Positions 1-8,452 of a stretch of 64,000 nucleotides of DNA are shown here, one piece after another; positions within the stretch are counted from its first letter, which is position 1; the number at the start of each line of letters is the position of its first letter. The notes below the pieces were generated by a model that searched no databases, was not told the DNA's origin, and saw only the letters and a program-made list of their open reading frames with translations. Position numbers and translations under genes: made by a program. This stretch comes from Paraburkholderia kururiensis JCM 10599 = LMG 19447 (GTDB lineage: Bacteria; Pseudomonadota; Gammaproteobacteria; Burkholderiales; Burkholderiaceae), in contig NZ_RJZE01000011.1 of the NCBI RefSeq assembly GCF_003986935.1, positions 62,001-126,000 on the forward strand, given 5' to 3'.

Positions 1-311
1 TCGCGATAGAGCCGGTACCCCTTCGTGAGCGCATCCAGATGCGAGCACTTCGCCTCGTTCTTGAGAAACACGTAGGTGTTGTAGAAGAGCGAGGCGTGGA
101 TGTTCGCCATCCATGTCATGTACCAGTCCGCCGACGACGGCAGCATCCCTTTCGGCGGCGACTCGCCCTTCACTTCCCGATACAGCCTGACGAGGCGGTC
201 GCGCGGCAGCGCGAGTTCGCTTTCGAGCACCTGCATGCGCGCGCCCAGCTCGATCAATGCAATGGCGCGCAGGACTTCCTGGGCGTCTTCCGTCAGGCTT
301 CTCGTGGGCAT
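1..311 (-). CDS. flhC: Flagellar master regulator subunit FlhC (3' end outside window)
   Basis: FlhC pairs with FlhD as the FlhD4C2 activator of class II flagellar genes. The visible 103 residues begin MPTRSLTEDAQEVLRAIALI and contain the conserved stretches LGARMQVLESE, KGMLPSSADWYMTW and NIHASLFYNTY, which align by eye with enterobacterial FlhC. The C-terminal zinc-binding cysteines lie beyond position 1, so integrity cannot be judged. The gene follows flhD after 84 bp on the same strand, the usual flhDC order. That gap holds four degenerate 14-bp repeats (333-388). I am confident of the family. Confidence 0.93.
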   Translation of the reverse strand, partial: MPTRSLTEDAQEVLRAIALIELGARMQVLESELALPRDRLVRLYREVKGESPPKGMLPSSADWYMTWMANIHASLFYNTYVFLKNEAKCSHLDALTKGYRLYR

Positions 312-332
312 GGTGCTTCCTGGGTTCGGTGA

Positions 333-388
333 GTGGCGTGAAACGAGCAACGTGAAATGAACGACGTAAAACAGGCAACGCGAAGGGC
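333..388. repeat. Four degenerate 14-bp tandem repeats between flhD and flhC
   Basis: Units begin at 333, 347, 361 and 375 and share the core of GCAACGTGAAATGA with several substitutions each. The array fills most of the flhD-flhC gap. It is one of several unrelated short-unit arrays in gaps of this window. Confidence 0.6.
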
Positions 389-395
389 GCGCCGA

Positions 396-713
396 TCAGG
401 CGAACTGTTCGGCCGGCCGGCCCGACAGCAGGACAGCCGTGTGGGTTTGCGCAAAGCCGGCGGTCTTGTCCTGTGACATCAGCGCGCCAAGCATCGCGTG
501 GTCGTTGAAACGGAAGAAGCACAACAGCTGGTCGCAGGCCGCGAGCTTCACCGTCTGCGCGAGCGACAGGCCCGAAAGCAGGTCGGCGAGCGGCTCCGAA
601 AGGCCGAGGCGGAACATGCCCGCCGGGCGGTCTTCGCGCAGCAGGCGCTGGGCGAGCATCAGATAAGACAGATTGATTTCGCGGATCGATTCCAGCGCGT
701 CGCAGCTCTTCAT
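396..713 (-). CDS. flhD: Flagellar master regulator subunit FlhD
   Basis: FlhD is the partner of FlhC in the flagellar master activator. The hallmark EINLSYLMLAQRLL near the N-terminus and MFRLGLSEPLADLLSGL match FlhD, and 105 residues is close to the usual length. An ATG at 719 gives two more residues, but it abuts the Shine-Dalgarno AGGA directly. The ATG at 713 is 6 bases from AGGA and starts MKSCDALES, like family members, so I chose 713. The upstream side (714-934) carries two separate short tandem repeat arrays. Confidence 0.93.
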   Translation of the reverse strand: MKSCDALESIREINLSYLMLAQRLLREDRPAGMFRLGLSEPLADLLSGLSLAQTVKLAACDQLLCFFRFNDHAMLGALMSQDKTAGFAQTHTAVLLSGRPAEQFA

Positions 714-740
714 GGCCATTCCTGGTGAGGTGGGTCCGGA

Positions 741-776
741 TTGAAACGTGGGTTGAAACGTGGGTTGAAACTTCGG
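741..776. repeat. Three 12-bp tandem repeats upstream of flhD
   Basis: TTGAAACGTGGG occurs at 741 and 753 exactly, and a third copy at 765 is changed in its last half. The array starts 28 bp from the flhD start codon, so it lies in the flhDC leader or promoter region. Confidence 0.75.
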
Positions 777-813
777 TCCTGACTTCGATTCGCACTGCCT
801 ATGCCGCTAAACC

Positions 814-900
814 GGCGACTAGGCAGCGACTCAGGCAGCAACTAAGCAGCAACTAAGCAGCGACTAAGCAGCAACTAAGCGGCAACTCAGGCAGCGACTG
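814..900. repeat. About seven to eight 11-12 bp tandem repeats upstream of flhDC
   Basis: The unit is GCAGCAACTAA, with A/G change at position 6 and occasional 12-bp copies ending CAG. It runs without interruption from about 814 to 900. Copies differ slightly, so it is an aged array. It ends 34 bp before the stop of the small gene at 935. Confidence 0.75.
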
Positions 901-934
901 CAACCAGCAGCTCAGCCTCAGCCGCCGTGTTGCT

Positions 935-1072
935 TCAAACAGCATGGACGCTCGCCACACCCGACGCAATGAGGCTTCGCGCCAGTTCGCGCAGCAGATG
1001 CTGCGTCAGGGCGCCTGCGCCACCTTCGGCGAGGCGAAGCAGTTCGATCAGGTCCTGGGCGGTGCGGCTCAT
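935..1072 (-). CDS. Small 45-residue protein upstream of flhDC, unknown
   Basis: I do not recognise this gene. It starts MSRTAQDLIELLRLAEGGAG, is mostly predicted helical, and has no membrane segment or cysteines. The support for it is a strong Shine-Dalgarno (AGGAGA, 5 bases from the ATG) and a leucine/alanine-rich amphipathic pattern unlike the arginine-rich shadows around it. It lies on the flhDC strand about 220 bp upstream of flhD. It could be a small regulator or a chance reading frame. An upstream in-frame start at 1138 lacks a ribosome site. Confidence 0.4.
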   Translation of the reverse strand: MSRTAQDLIELLRLAEGGAGALTQHLLRELARSLIASGVASVHAV

Positions 1073-1380
1073 GAGCGTCTCCTGGTAGCCTGGCCCCGTC
1101 GTAACACCTACCTTGGGGCCGGCTCGTATCCCCGGCAAACGTGAATTTCTTGTGACGGAAGTATTGTTCAGCGCTAAGGCGAGCGAAATCAGCGGCGCCT
1201 GAAGATGGCGTAGTCACGTCCACCGTGCTGTCAGCGTTTTCCTACGCGTGCAAGGCGAGCGGGCTACAGGTGATGGGTTTCAAACGCAGGTATGGCAAGG
1301 GTTGCCGGATGGACCGCTGCGCAAGGGGTGAAAAGCAGGCGCTCGGCGGGCGAAAGTGGGGGCGCGAAGCGGTTCGAAAC
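1073..1380. other. Gap without a recognised gene
   Basis: These 308 bases lie between the start of the small ORF and the stop of the esterase gene. All long frames here are arginine- and alanine-rich shadows. I see no convincing promoter pair, terminator hairpin or repeat. Confidence 0.5.
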
Positions 1381-2358
1381 TCATCCGCCGCGCGCCGAAT
1401 GGCGAGCGGCAACCGCGGATTCAACCAGGAAAGCGCACACCTCCCGGTGCAGACGCCGAACGCCAGGGCTCGTGGCCAGCGCGCGCCAGCAGCCATGCAC
1501 GAGACCGTCCAGCACGACGAACCGGCTGCGTCCGCCCGCCGCCTCGACGCGCTGCGCAAACACACGTGCATCGTCGCGCAGCGGATCGTGCCGCACGGCA
1601 ATCGCGAGCAGTGGTGGCAAACCGTCGAAACGCGCCGCGTCGAGCGGCACGGTCCACGCAGGCGCTGGCGCATCGGCCCAGTAATGGCGCGCGAACACGC
1701 GAACGTCGGCGAGGCTCAGCAGCGGCGCGTGCGCTTCGGTGTCGCGCGCCGGCTGCTGCGGCTCACGGGCCAGCATCGGATAGACGAGCGCCACGCCGTG
1801 CAACCGCTCTCGAGTCCGCATGGTTCCGGCCAGCCGCTCGTCGCGCAGCTTCAGCGCGACGCCTGCGGCCAGCGTGCCGCCCGCGCTGTCGCCCGCGAGC
1901 AGCACGGGTCCGACCACATCGGGAAACGGCAGGCGTGCGGCGAGCGCCGCGCGCGTCACCTCGAGGCAATCGTCATGCGCAGCCGGCGCGCGATGTTCCG
2001 GTGCGAGCCGGTAATCCACGGCGACGACGTCAAGCCCCGTGTCGGCGGCAAGCCGTGCCGTGATCGCCGCGTGGCTGTCCAGCGAGCCGAGCACGAAACC
2101 GCCGCCGTGAAAGAACAGCACGACGCCGCGCGGTCGCCGCGTATCGAGTGCCCGATACCGCCGCAGCGCAATCGCGTGCCCCGCCTCGCCTCGCCAGACG
2201 GCGTGATCGACCGCCACGTTCGGCGGCAACGCAGGGGCAAACGCCGCCGCATAACGGTCGTAGAGCGCGCGCTGTTGCTGCACAGGAAGCCGTGCGGCGC
2301 CGTCGGGATAGAACGCCAGCGTGCGTTCAGCGAAAGCCGCAATCTCTGGCTCCAGCAT
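1381..2358 (-). CDS. HSL-family alpha/beta-hydrolase, last gene of carnitine operon
   Basis: This is a serine esterase of the hormone-sensitive lipase family, 325 residues, with no signal peptide, so it is cytoplasmic. The oxyanion-hole motif HGGG is at 84-87, the nucleophile Ser158 lies in GDSAGG, and the likely triad partners are Asp258 (HDPL) and His288 (LVHG). The start at 2358 follows GGTGAG closely. It sits 43 bp behind cdhB in the carnitine operon. Pseudomonas aeruginosa has a lipolytic-enzyme gene in the same place, and as I recall an esterase called hocS releases carnitine from short-chain O-acylcarnitines. That role fits here but is inferred from context. Confidence 0.82.
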   Translation of the reverse strand: MLEPEIAAFAERTLAFYPDGAARLPVQQQRALYDRYAAAFAPALPPNVAVDHAVWRGEAGHAIALRRYRALDTRRPRGVVLFFHGGGFVLGSLDSHAAITARLAADTGLDVVAVDYRLAPEHRAPAAHDDCLEVTRAALAARLPFPDVVGPVLLAGDSAGGTLAAGVALKLRDERLAGTMRTRERLHGVALVYPMLAREPQQPARDTEAHAPLLSLADVRVFARHYWADAPAPAWTVPLDAARFDGLPPLLAIAVRHDPLRDDARVFAQRVEAAGGRSRFVVLDGLVHGCWRALATSPGVRRLHREVCAFLVESAVAARHSARGG

Positions 2359-2401
2359 CGTCTCACCCGCTGCGCGTCATCAAGCCGGGCTCGCGAGGCG
2401 C

Positions 2402-2893
2402 TCAGGCGCCCCGCTTCTCGGGCAGCCCGATTACGCGGCCCACATACGCGGGCCGCGGCACGCCCGCCTCCATCGCCGCAAGCTCACGCACGCGGTCGAG
2501 CACGTCCGCATCGAAGGGCGCCGAACGCGGCCCTGTCGTATCGACATGCAGCAGCATCTGCTCGCCCGCCGCCACAGGCTCGTCGTGGCCATGAGCGAAC
2601 AATTCCAGGTAGAGGTGCAGCCGCTTCGCGTCGTGCGCGAGCACGCGCATCTCGACGCGCACCGGCGTGCCCTCCTTGATCTCGTGCAGGTAGTGGATAT
2701 GCGCTTCGAGCGTGTACACCGAGCGATGCCGCGTCTTGCGCGCGGCGTCGTCAAGGCCGATCGCGTCGAGCAGCGCGTCGGTGGCGAAGCTGAAAATCAG
2801 CATGTAGAACGCGTCGCGCAGATGGCCGTTGTAGTCCACCCACTCCGCGCGCACGGTATCGCGGTACTCCACGCGTTGCACAACCTTCTCCAT
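2402..2893 (-). CDS. cdhB: Betainyl-CoA thioesterase (carnitine catabolism)
   Basis: This is a 163-residue hotdog-fold (4HBT-type) thioesterase. The N-terminal WVDYNGHLRDAFY carries the usual catalytic Asp and substrate-loop Asn-Gly-His, followed by VYTLEAHIHYLHEIKEG. In carnitine degradation CdhB hydrolyses betainyl-CoA to glycine betaine and CoA. It starts after a strong GGAGGAG and lies 34 bp downstream of cdhA in the order cdhC-cdhA-cdhB known from pseudomonads. In some bacteria it is fused to the dehydrogenase; here it is separate. Confidence 0.88.
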   Translation of the reverse strand: MEKVVQRVEYRDTVRAEWVDYNGHLRDAFYMLIFSFATDALLDAIGLDDAARKTRHRSVYTLEAHIHYLHEIKEGTPVRVEMRVLAHDAKRLHLYLELFAHGHDEPVAAGEQMLLHVDTTGPRSAPFDADVLDRVRELAAMEAGVPRPAYVGRVIGLPEKRGA

Positions 2894-2927
2894 CGCTCCT
2901 CCACTTGTCGTTGCGGGACGCTGCGCT

Positions 2928-3893
2928 TCACTCCTCGAAGCGCAGCCCGTGTTTCGCCTTCGCCTCGCCTACCGCCGTCAACACGTTCGTGATGCACTCG
3001 TCGCGATAGCGTTCGAGCGCCTTGATCGACCGTGGCCCGACCTGTTCCGCAGTGCCTGCCACCACGCGGTCGATCAGTTCGTCCGTGAGCTTCGGCGCCA
3101 CGAGCTTCGTCCACGGCAATTCGAGCGCGGGGCCGAACTGCTGCATGAAGTGTCGCATGCCGGCGTCGCCGCCCGCGAGCGTGTAGGTCAGAAACGTGCC
3201 CATGAACGACCAGCGGATGCCCGCGCCGAAGCGAATGGCGTCGTCGATCTCGCCCGTCGTCGCCACGCCTTCGTTGACGAGGTGCAGCGCCTCGCGCCAG
3301 AGTGCTTCGAGCAGCCGGTCCGCGATGAAGCCCGGCACCTCCTTGCGCACCCGCAGCGGCCGCATGCCGAGGCCACGATAGATCGCCATCGCGGCCTCCA
3401 CGGCGTCGGGCGCGGTGCGCTCGCCGCCCAGCACCTCGACGAGCGGCAGCAGGTAGACCGGATTGAACGGATGCCCCACCACGCAGCGCTCGGGATGCAA
3501 GGCGCTCGCGTAGAAGTCCGTGGGCAACAGACCCGAGGTCGACGACGCGATGATCGCCTCCGGTTTCGCGGCGCGGCTCACCTGCGCGTGCAGCGAGAGC
3601 TTGAGGTCCTCGCGCTCGGGCGCGCTTTCCTGAATGAAGTCCGCTTCGGCCACGCACGCTTGCACGGTGCTCACGAAGCGCAGCCGCTCGGGCGACGCGC
3701 CCGGCTTCAGCCCCACGCGTTCCAGCGCCGGCCACGCGTTCGCGACGTTGTCGCGCAACTGCTGTTCGGCGCCTGCACCCGGGTCCCAGGCTACGACGTC
3801 GAGCCCGTTCGCGAGCGCGCGCGCCACCCAGCCGCTGCCGATCACGCCGGCGCCGATCGCCGCAAAAGTCTTGATGTCCTCGATCACTGCCAT
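2928..3893 (-). CDS. cdhA: L-carnitine 3-dehydrogenase
   Basis: The enzyme oxidises L-carnitine to 3-dehydrocarnitine with NAD+. The protein is 321 residues with a Rossmann fold ([10 protein letters not shown] near residue 12) and the 3-hydroxyacyl-CoA dehydrogenase layout, including [22 protein letters not shown] and a helical C-terminal domain. The start at 3893 (MAVIEDIK) is preferred over longer in-frame extensions because AAGG precedes it and homologues begin here. Its neighbours cdhC upstream (58 bp) and cdhB downstream (34 bp) fix the substrate as carnitine rather than a fatty acyl-CoA. Confidence 0.9.
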   Translation of the reverse strand: MAVIEDIKTFAAIGAGVIGSGWVARALANGLDVVAWDPGAGAEQQLRDNVANAWPALERVGLKPGASPERLRFVSTVQACVAEADFIQESAPEREDLKLSLHAQVSRAAKPEAIIASSTSGLLPTDFYASALHPERCVVGHPFNPVYLLPLVEVLGGERTAPDAVEAAMAIYRGLGMRPLRVRKEVPGFIADRLLEALWREALHLVNEGVATTGEIDDAIRFGAGIRWSFMGTFLTYTLAGGDAGMRHFMQQFGPALELPWTKLVAPKLTDELIDRVVAGTAEQVGPRSIKALERYRDECITNVLTAVGEAKAKHGLRFEE

Positions 3894-3951
3894 TGCGCCT
3901 TGTCCTTTGATAGTCCTTCGAGAGTCCTTTGATTGCTGCCTGGCTGCGTGT

Positions 3952-4881
3952 TCAGACGAACGCCGCCACCGGCCGTCGTTCGAGCAGCCGTTCGCCGCGC
4001 GCGGGCAGGCCGAGCTTCGCGCGGCCTTCGGCCGGCGTAAGCACGCGGCCGCCCAGCCGCTCGACGATCTCGCGCGCCCGCTGCACGAGCGTGCCGTTAC
4101 TCGCGTGCACGCCGCGGTCGAGCCAGAGGTTGTCTTCGAGCCCCACGCGCACGTGGCCGCCCAGCAGCATGGCCTGCGCGACCATCGGCATCTGCATGCG
4201 GCCGATGCCGAAGCCCGCCCACTGCGCACCTTGCGGCAGGTTGTCCACCATCGCCTTCATCGTGGTGGTGTCGGCGGGCGCACCCCACGGAATGCCGAGG
4301 CACAGCTGAAAGAGCGGCGGCGCATCGAGCAGCCCTTCCTTCAGCATTTGGTTGGCGAACCACAGGTGGCCCGTGTCGAAGATTTCGAGTTCGGGCTTCA
4401 CGCCGAGCGCCTGGATGCGCTTCGCCCCCGCGCGCAGTTGCGCGGGCGTCGAAACGTAGATGGCGTCGCCGTCGCCGAAATTGAGCGTGCCGCAGTCGAG
4501 CGTGCAGATCTCGGGCAGCAGCTCCTCCACGTGCGCGAGCCGCGTGAGACCGCCCACCAGATCCGTGCCGGGACCGAAGCGCATGGGCTCCTCGCCGGGC
4601 CCGATCTCGAGGTCGCCGCCCATGCCCGCGGTGAGGTTGATGACGACGTCGGTGTCCGCCGAGCGGATGCGGTCCACCACTTCGCGGTAGAGCGCCGGAT
4701 CGCGACTGCCGCGGCCGGTCTGCGGGTCGCGCACGTGGCAATGCGCGACGGTGGCGCCGGCCTTCGCGGCCTCGATGGCGGCCTCGGCAATCTGCTTCGG
4801 CGTGACGGGAATGGCGGGATGCCTGCCGACCGTGTCGCCGGCGCCCGTGACCGCGCAGGTCACGATCACTTCGTAGTTCAT
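3952..4881 (-). CDS. cdhC: 3-dehydrocarnitine cleavage enzyme (BKACE/DUF849)
   Basis: This 309-residue beta-keto acid cleavage enzyme condenses acetyl-CoA with 3-dehydrocarnitine to give betainyl-CoA and acetoacetate. It shows the family pattern: [15 protein letters not shown] at the N-terminus, AHCHVRDP (metal-binding His-x-His) near residue 48, and NLTAGMGG. It is the first enzyme gene after caiX, with an 82-bp gap. Context with cdhA and cdhB makes the carnitine assignment strong. Confidence 0.9.
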   Translation of the reverse strand: MNYEVIVTCAVTGAGDTVGRHPAIPVTPKQIAEAAIEAAKAGATVAHCHVRDPQTGRGSRDPALYREVVDRIRSADTDVVINLTAGMGGDLEIGPGEEPMRFGPGTDLVGGLTRLAHVEELLPEICTLDCGTLNFGDGDAIYVSTPAQLRAGAKRIQALGVKPELEIFDTGHLWFANQMLKEGLLDAPPLFQLCLGIPWGAPADTTTMKAMVDNLPQGAQWAGFGIGRMQMPMVAQAMLLGGHVRVGLEDNLWLDRGVHASNGTLVQRAREIVERLGGRVLTPAEGRAKLGLPARGERLLERRPVAAFV

Positions 4882-4963
4882 GCGTGCTGTCCTGTCGTTG
4901 CGAATGGAATGGGTGCGTGTGCCTTGCGCGGGGCTTCTTTGGGCACGCCCCGCGCGACAACGT

Positions 4964-5923
4964 TCAGAGCCCGAGCCAGGCCTTCACCGCGGGCAGGCCG
5001 TCCTTGCCGTCGTAGGTCTTCACGCCGGCGAGCCACGCATCGAGCACCTGCGGGTTCTTGCGCAGATACGCCTTCGCGGCATCCGCGGGCTTTTCTTTCG
5101 CCATCACGGCCTGCATCACCTGGTTTTCCAGCTGCGTGGTGAAGCGCAGGTTCGAGACGAGCTTGCCCGCGTTCGGACAACGCGTAACGTAGTCCGGCGA
5201 AGTGAGCGTGTAGACACGCGCCTCGCCATAGTTCGGCCCGAACACGTCGTCGCCGCCCGCGAGATAGTTCATGCTCATTTCGATGTTCATGGGATGTGGC
5301 TCCCAGCCGAGGAACACCACCCATTTGTGGTCGCGAATGGCGCGCTGCACGGTGACGAGCATGCCTGCCTCGCTGGACTCCACGAGCTTGAAGCCCGCGA
5401 GCCCGAACTGGTTGGTGTCGATCATCTTCTGGATCTTCGCGTTCGCGCTGCTGCCGGGCTCGATGCCGTAGATCTTGCCGTCCAGCTGCTCGCGATGCTT
5501 CGCAATGTCCGCGAAGGTCTTGAGGCCCGCCTCGTACTCGTAGCTCGGCACCGCGAGCGTCGCCTTCGCGCCTGAGAGGTTGGGCGGTTCCAGCACCTGG
5601 ATCGACTTCGCCGCCACGAACGGCGCAAGCGCCTTTTCCTGCACGGGCCACCAGTAGCCGAGCGAGACGTCGAGCTGCTTGCTCTTCAGGCCCGCGAACG
5701 AAATGGGCACGGAGGCGACCGTCGTGGTGGGCTGATACCCGAGCCCCTCGAACACGGCCGAGGCAAGCGCCGTGGTGGAGGTGATGTCGGTCCAGCCGAT
5801 GTCGGCGAAATGCACGGCGCGGCAGCTGGGCGGATCTTGCGCCAGCGCGGGCTGCGCGGCCGTGGCGGCCAGCACGGTGGCGGTGGCCACGGTCGCCGCA
5901 AGGGCGTGGAGGCTTGACTTCAT
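4964..5923 (-). CDS. caiX: Periplasmic carnitine-binding protein of an ABC transporter
   Basis: This 319-residue OpuAC-type solute-binding protein has a signal peptide ending near PALAQ and then [24 protein letters not shown] and [10 protein letters not shown]. These supply the aromatic cage typical of quaternary-amine binders. It resembles choline-binding ChoX (see 10965), but its position at the head of the cdh operon and next to cdhR matches CaiX of P. aeruginosa. No permease or ATPase gene is nearby, so it probably docks on a core transporter encoded elsewhere. The start at 5923 is the [10 protein letters not shown] signal-peptide start. Confidence 0.87.
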   Translation of the reverse strand: MKSSLHALAATVATATVLAATAAQPALAQDPPSCRAVHFADIGWTDITSTTALASAVFEGLGYQPTTTVASVPISFAGLKSKQLDVSLGYWWPVQEKALAPFVAAKSIQVLEPPNLSGAKATLAVPSYEYEAGLKTFADIAKHREQLDGKIYGIEPGSSANAKIQKMIDTNQFGLAGFKLVESSEAGMLVTVQRAIRDHKWVVFLGWEPHPMNIEMSMNYLAGGDDVFGPNYGEARVYTLTSPDYVTRCPNAGKLVSNLRFTTQLENQVMQAVMAKEKPADAAKAYLRKNPQVLDAWLAGVKTYDGKDGLPAVKAWLGL

Positions 5924-6340
5924 GGCGGTCCCCTTCTTTGGTGTATCCGGTTTATGAGTCGAGGCTGAAACGGTGGGTACGTCCTGATTGCGTGACGCTC
6001 TTCGCGTGACGTAAAAGTACAAGTCCATATTGGCCCCAAAGCGACCGGCTGCGACCCGTTCTTGCCCCGCTGCGACCATGAGGGAAAACCAGCAGAGGCG
6101 AGCTCGGGGACCGCGGCGCGGCACCAGCAGCGGCAGCGGCCCTGCAGCGGCAGCGGCGCCACGGTGCGTGCCGACACGGGCGCCAGGCATCGTCCTCAGG
6201 CACGCCCGCCCGCGCCTGGCCGGCCGCGCCTAGTCGGCCACACCTGGCCGCCTGAATATTGGCGCCTTGTCGGTGTCCATGCGGCTTGCTACGCTCGCCG
6301 CAAGCCGGCGGCGCCGCCGTCCGTTTCGTCTGATCGAGCA
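5924..6340. promoter_or_regulatory. Divergent caiX/cdhR control region with repeated GCGACC boxes
   Basis: This 417-bp gap separates divergent caiX and cdhR. Positions 6016-6089 hold an array: AGTACAAGTCCATATT at 6016, then GCGACC at 6041, GCGAC at 6051, GCGACC at 6072 and GGGAAAAC at 6082. The same elements in the same order and almost the same spacing occur upstream of the porin gene at 10809-10882. Read toward caiX, the boxes are GGTCGC repeats followed by AATATGGACTTGTACT. Activation by CdhR is an inference. The rest of the gap is GC-rich, with a CGGCAG repeat near 6130-6155. Confidence 0.7.
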
Positions 6341-7339
6341 ATGCCTGAAGACATCTCGTTCCTGCTGCTGCCGGGCTTTTCGGCTATCGGCTTCATGTCC
6401 GCCGTGGAGCCGCTGCGCGTCGCCAACCGCTTTCGCGGCGAGCTGTACCGCTGGCACATCCTGAGCGTGGACGGCGCGCCCGTCGCGGCGAGCAACGGCA
6501 TCACGCTGAATGCAGAGGCCGCATGCGGCGACGCCGACGTGGGCAACGTCGGCACGCTCTTCGTCGTGGCCGGGTTCGAGCCGCTCGTCTGCTACACCCG
6601 CGCGTTGGGCAACTGGCTCGCGCGGCTCGACCGGGCGGGCGCGACGCTGGGCGGCATCGATACGGGCGGCTTCGTGCTGGCCGAGGCCGGCCTCTTTCGC
6701 AAGACCGATCGCCTCACGGTGCATTGGGAGGCGCTGTCGGCATTCCGCGAGCGCTACCCCGCGCTCGACGCGAGCCAGGAACTCTTCGAGATCGGCGAGC
6801 GACGCATCACGTGCGCGGGCGGCACGGCCTCCATCGACATGATGCTGGACCTGATCGGCCGCCGCCACGGCGCGGACCTCGCGGCGCAGGTGTCCGAGCA
6901 GTTCGTGCTCTCGCGCATTCGCCAACGCTCGGACCATCAGCGGCTCGAAATCGCGGCGCGCTACGGCGTGCACAACCGCAAGCTGATTCAGGTGATCGGC
7001 GCGATGGAACAGCACATGGAAGACCCGCTCTCGCCCGACGATCTCGCGAGCGAAGTGGGCGTGACGCGCCGGCAGCTGGAGCGGCTGTTCTGCTCCGCGC
7101 TGCAGGACACGCCCACGCACTTCTACCTTCAGTTGCGGCTCAACCGCGCGCGCGAATTGCTGCAGCAGACCGATATGTCGATTACGTCCGTGTGCGTGGC
7201 GTGCGGCTTCGAATCGCCGTCGCACTTCTCACGCACCTATCGCGCGCGCTTCGGCACGAGCCCGCGACGCGACCGGCGACCGCACGACGGGGCGCGTCGG
7301 AGCCAGAGAGAGGATGAGGAAGCGGTCGGGGCGGCGTGA
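6341..7339 (+). CDS. cdhR: GlxA-family AraC regulator of carnitine catabolism
   Basis: This 332-residue transcription activator has an N-terminal DJ-1/PfpI-like class I amidotransferase domain (about 1-170, starting ISFLLLPGFSAIGFMSAVEPL) and a C-terminal AraC DNA-binding domain with two helix-turn-helices (about 215-310). The latter contains FESPSHFSRTYRARFG. In P. aeruginosa CdhR senses carnitine and activates caiX-cdhCAB; divergent placement here agrees. The start at 6341 removes a long arginine-rich extension and matches family N-termini. The second such regulator, gbdR, is at 29064. Confidence 0.88.
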   Translation: MPEDISFLLLPGFSAIGFMSAVEPLRVANRFRGELYRWHILSVDGAPVAASNGITLNAEAACGDADVGNVGTLFVVAGFEPLVCYTRALGNWLARLDRAGATLGGIDTGGFVLAEAGLFRKTDRLTVHWEALSAFRERYPALDASQELFEIGERRITCAGGTASIDMMLDLIGRRHGADLAAQVSEQFVLSRIRQRSDHQRLEIAARYGVHNRKLIQVIGAMEQHMEDPLSPDDLASEVGVTRRQLERLFCSALQDTPTHFYLQLRLNRARELLQQTDMSITSVCVACGFESPSHFSRTYRARFGTSPRRDRRPHDGARRSQREDEEAVGAA

Positions 7340-7340
7340 T

Positions 7341-7400
7341 GGGACGTGATGCGGAATGTGATGCGGGACGTGACACGGAACGTGTTACGGGACGTGATAC
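7341..7400. repeat. Five 12-bp tandem repeats after cdhR
   Basis: Units starting at 7341, 7353, 7365, 7377 and 7389 follow the pattern GGGACGTGATGC with few changes. The array begins one base after the cdhR stop and fills most of the convergent gap to the LysR gene. I see no hairpin terminator in that gap. Confidence 0.85.
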
Positions 7401-7427
7401 GCGTGCCGGCCGACGCGAAGCCGCGCA

Positions 7428-8369
7428 TTACTGACGCATCACTGAGGCACGCGCCGCAAAGCACGTCGCAAAACACGCCTCGATCGCGGCCTTCACCTTC
7501 ACTACCGCCGCGTCGCGCAGCGCGCTGCTGCGCCAGCCCAGTTCGACGGGATAAGCCGGCAGATCCATGGGGCACGGCAGGCGCCGCAGGCCCGTCACGC
7601 GCGCAATCGCGTCGGCGGCGTGTGCGGGAATCGTCGCGACGGCGCGCGAGCCTTTGAGCAGCCACGGCAGCGCCGCGAAATGCGTGGTCGAAGCGAGCAC
7701 CGTGCGCTTCAGCCCGAGCGCCGCGAGCGCTTCGTCCACGATGCCCACCACGCCGCCCGACGAAATCAGCAGGTGCCCCAGCGACACATACTGTTCCAGC
7801 GTGAGCGCGTAGCCGACATCGGGCACCGCATCGCCGTCCAGCAGACACGCATAGCCGCCCTGCCCGACCACCTCGTGGCCGAGGCGCGCGCCGAAACCGC
7901 CGGCAGCAATCGCGAGATCCATGTCTTGCCGCGCGAGCGCCTCGCTCACGATCTGGCTATGGGTCTGCCGGAAGATCACGCGCAGGCCCGGCGCCTCGCG
8001 CGCCACGCGTTCCATGATGGGCCGGCCAAGGGCGAGTTCGAAGTCGTCGGAAAGGCCGATCGACACCGCGCGGCCATGAAATGCGGCCGTATCCGGCGAG
8101 GCCATGGCGAGGCTCTGGCGGCAGCGGTCCAGCGCCTCGCTGATCACGGGCTTCAACTCGCGCGCCCGTGCCGTGGGTGACAGGCCGCGCCCCGTCGGCA
8201 CGAAGAGCCGGTCCGCGTACAAGGTGCGCAGCCGCCCCAACGCCGCGCTCACGGCGGACTGCGTCATGTCGAGCCGGATCGCCGCGCGGCTTGCGCCGCC
8301 CTCCTCGAACAGCGCCTCGAAGATCGTGAGCAGGTTCAGGTCGACGCCGGAGATATCACCGCGGTTCAT
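7428..8369 (-). CDS. LysR-family regulator, divergent from nitrilase
   Basis: This is a 313-residue LysR protein: winged helix-turn-helix at about 8-67 (MTQSAVSAALGRLRTL), then a two-lobed effector domain. The start at 8369 (MNRGDISGVDLNLLTIFEAL) fits the family; the longer frame adds 36 unlikely residues. Only 83 bp separate it from the nitrilase gene on the other strand, so the nitrilase gene is its probable target. The effector is unknown. Confidence 0.85.
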   Translation of the reverse strand: MNRGDISGVDLNLLTIFEALFEEGGASRAAIRLDMTQSAVSAALGRLRTLYADRLFVPTGRGLSPTARARELKPVISEALDRCRQSLAMASPDTAAFHGRAVSIGLSDDFELALGRPIMERVAREAPGLRVIFRQTHSQIVSEALARQDMDLAIAAGGFGARLGHEVVGQGGYACLLDGDAVPDVGYALTLEQYVSLGHLLISSGGVVGIVDEALAALGLKRTVLASTTHFAALPWLLKGSRAVATIPAHAADAIARVTGLRRLPCPMDLPAYPVELGWRSSALRDAAVVKVKAAIEACFATCFAARASVMRQ

Positions 8370-8452
8370 AGCTGAAAGTTGGAGTGCACGTGTTGCGGGC
8401 GCCGCTGCCGCGCCATGATGAGGGCCTTCATTGTTCCCGAGAGGAGTCCGCC

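Noticed and set aside
814..900. CRISPR array reading of the flhD upstream repeats
   Set aside because: Units are 11-12 bp and directly adjacent, with no spacers and no cas genes.
1225..2679. 484-residue plus-strand frame over the esterase gene
   Set aside because: Composition is arginine-rich and it crosses two well supported minus-strand genes.
4964..5923. Calling this gene choX
   Set aside because: The protein is ChoX-like, but a better ChoX match lies at 10965 beside betC, and this copy heads the cdh operon beside cdhR.
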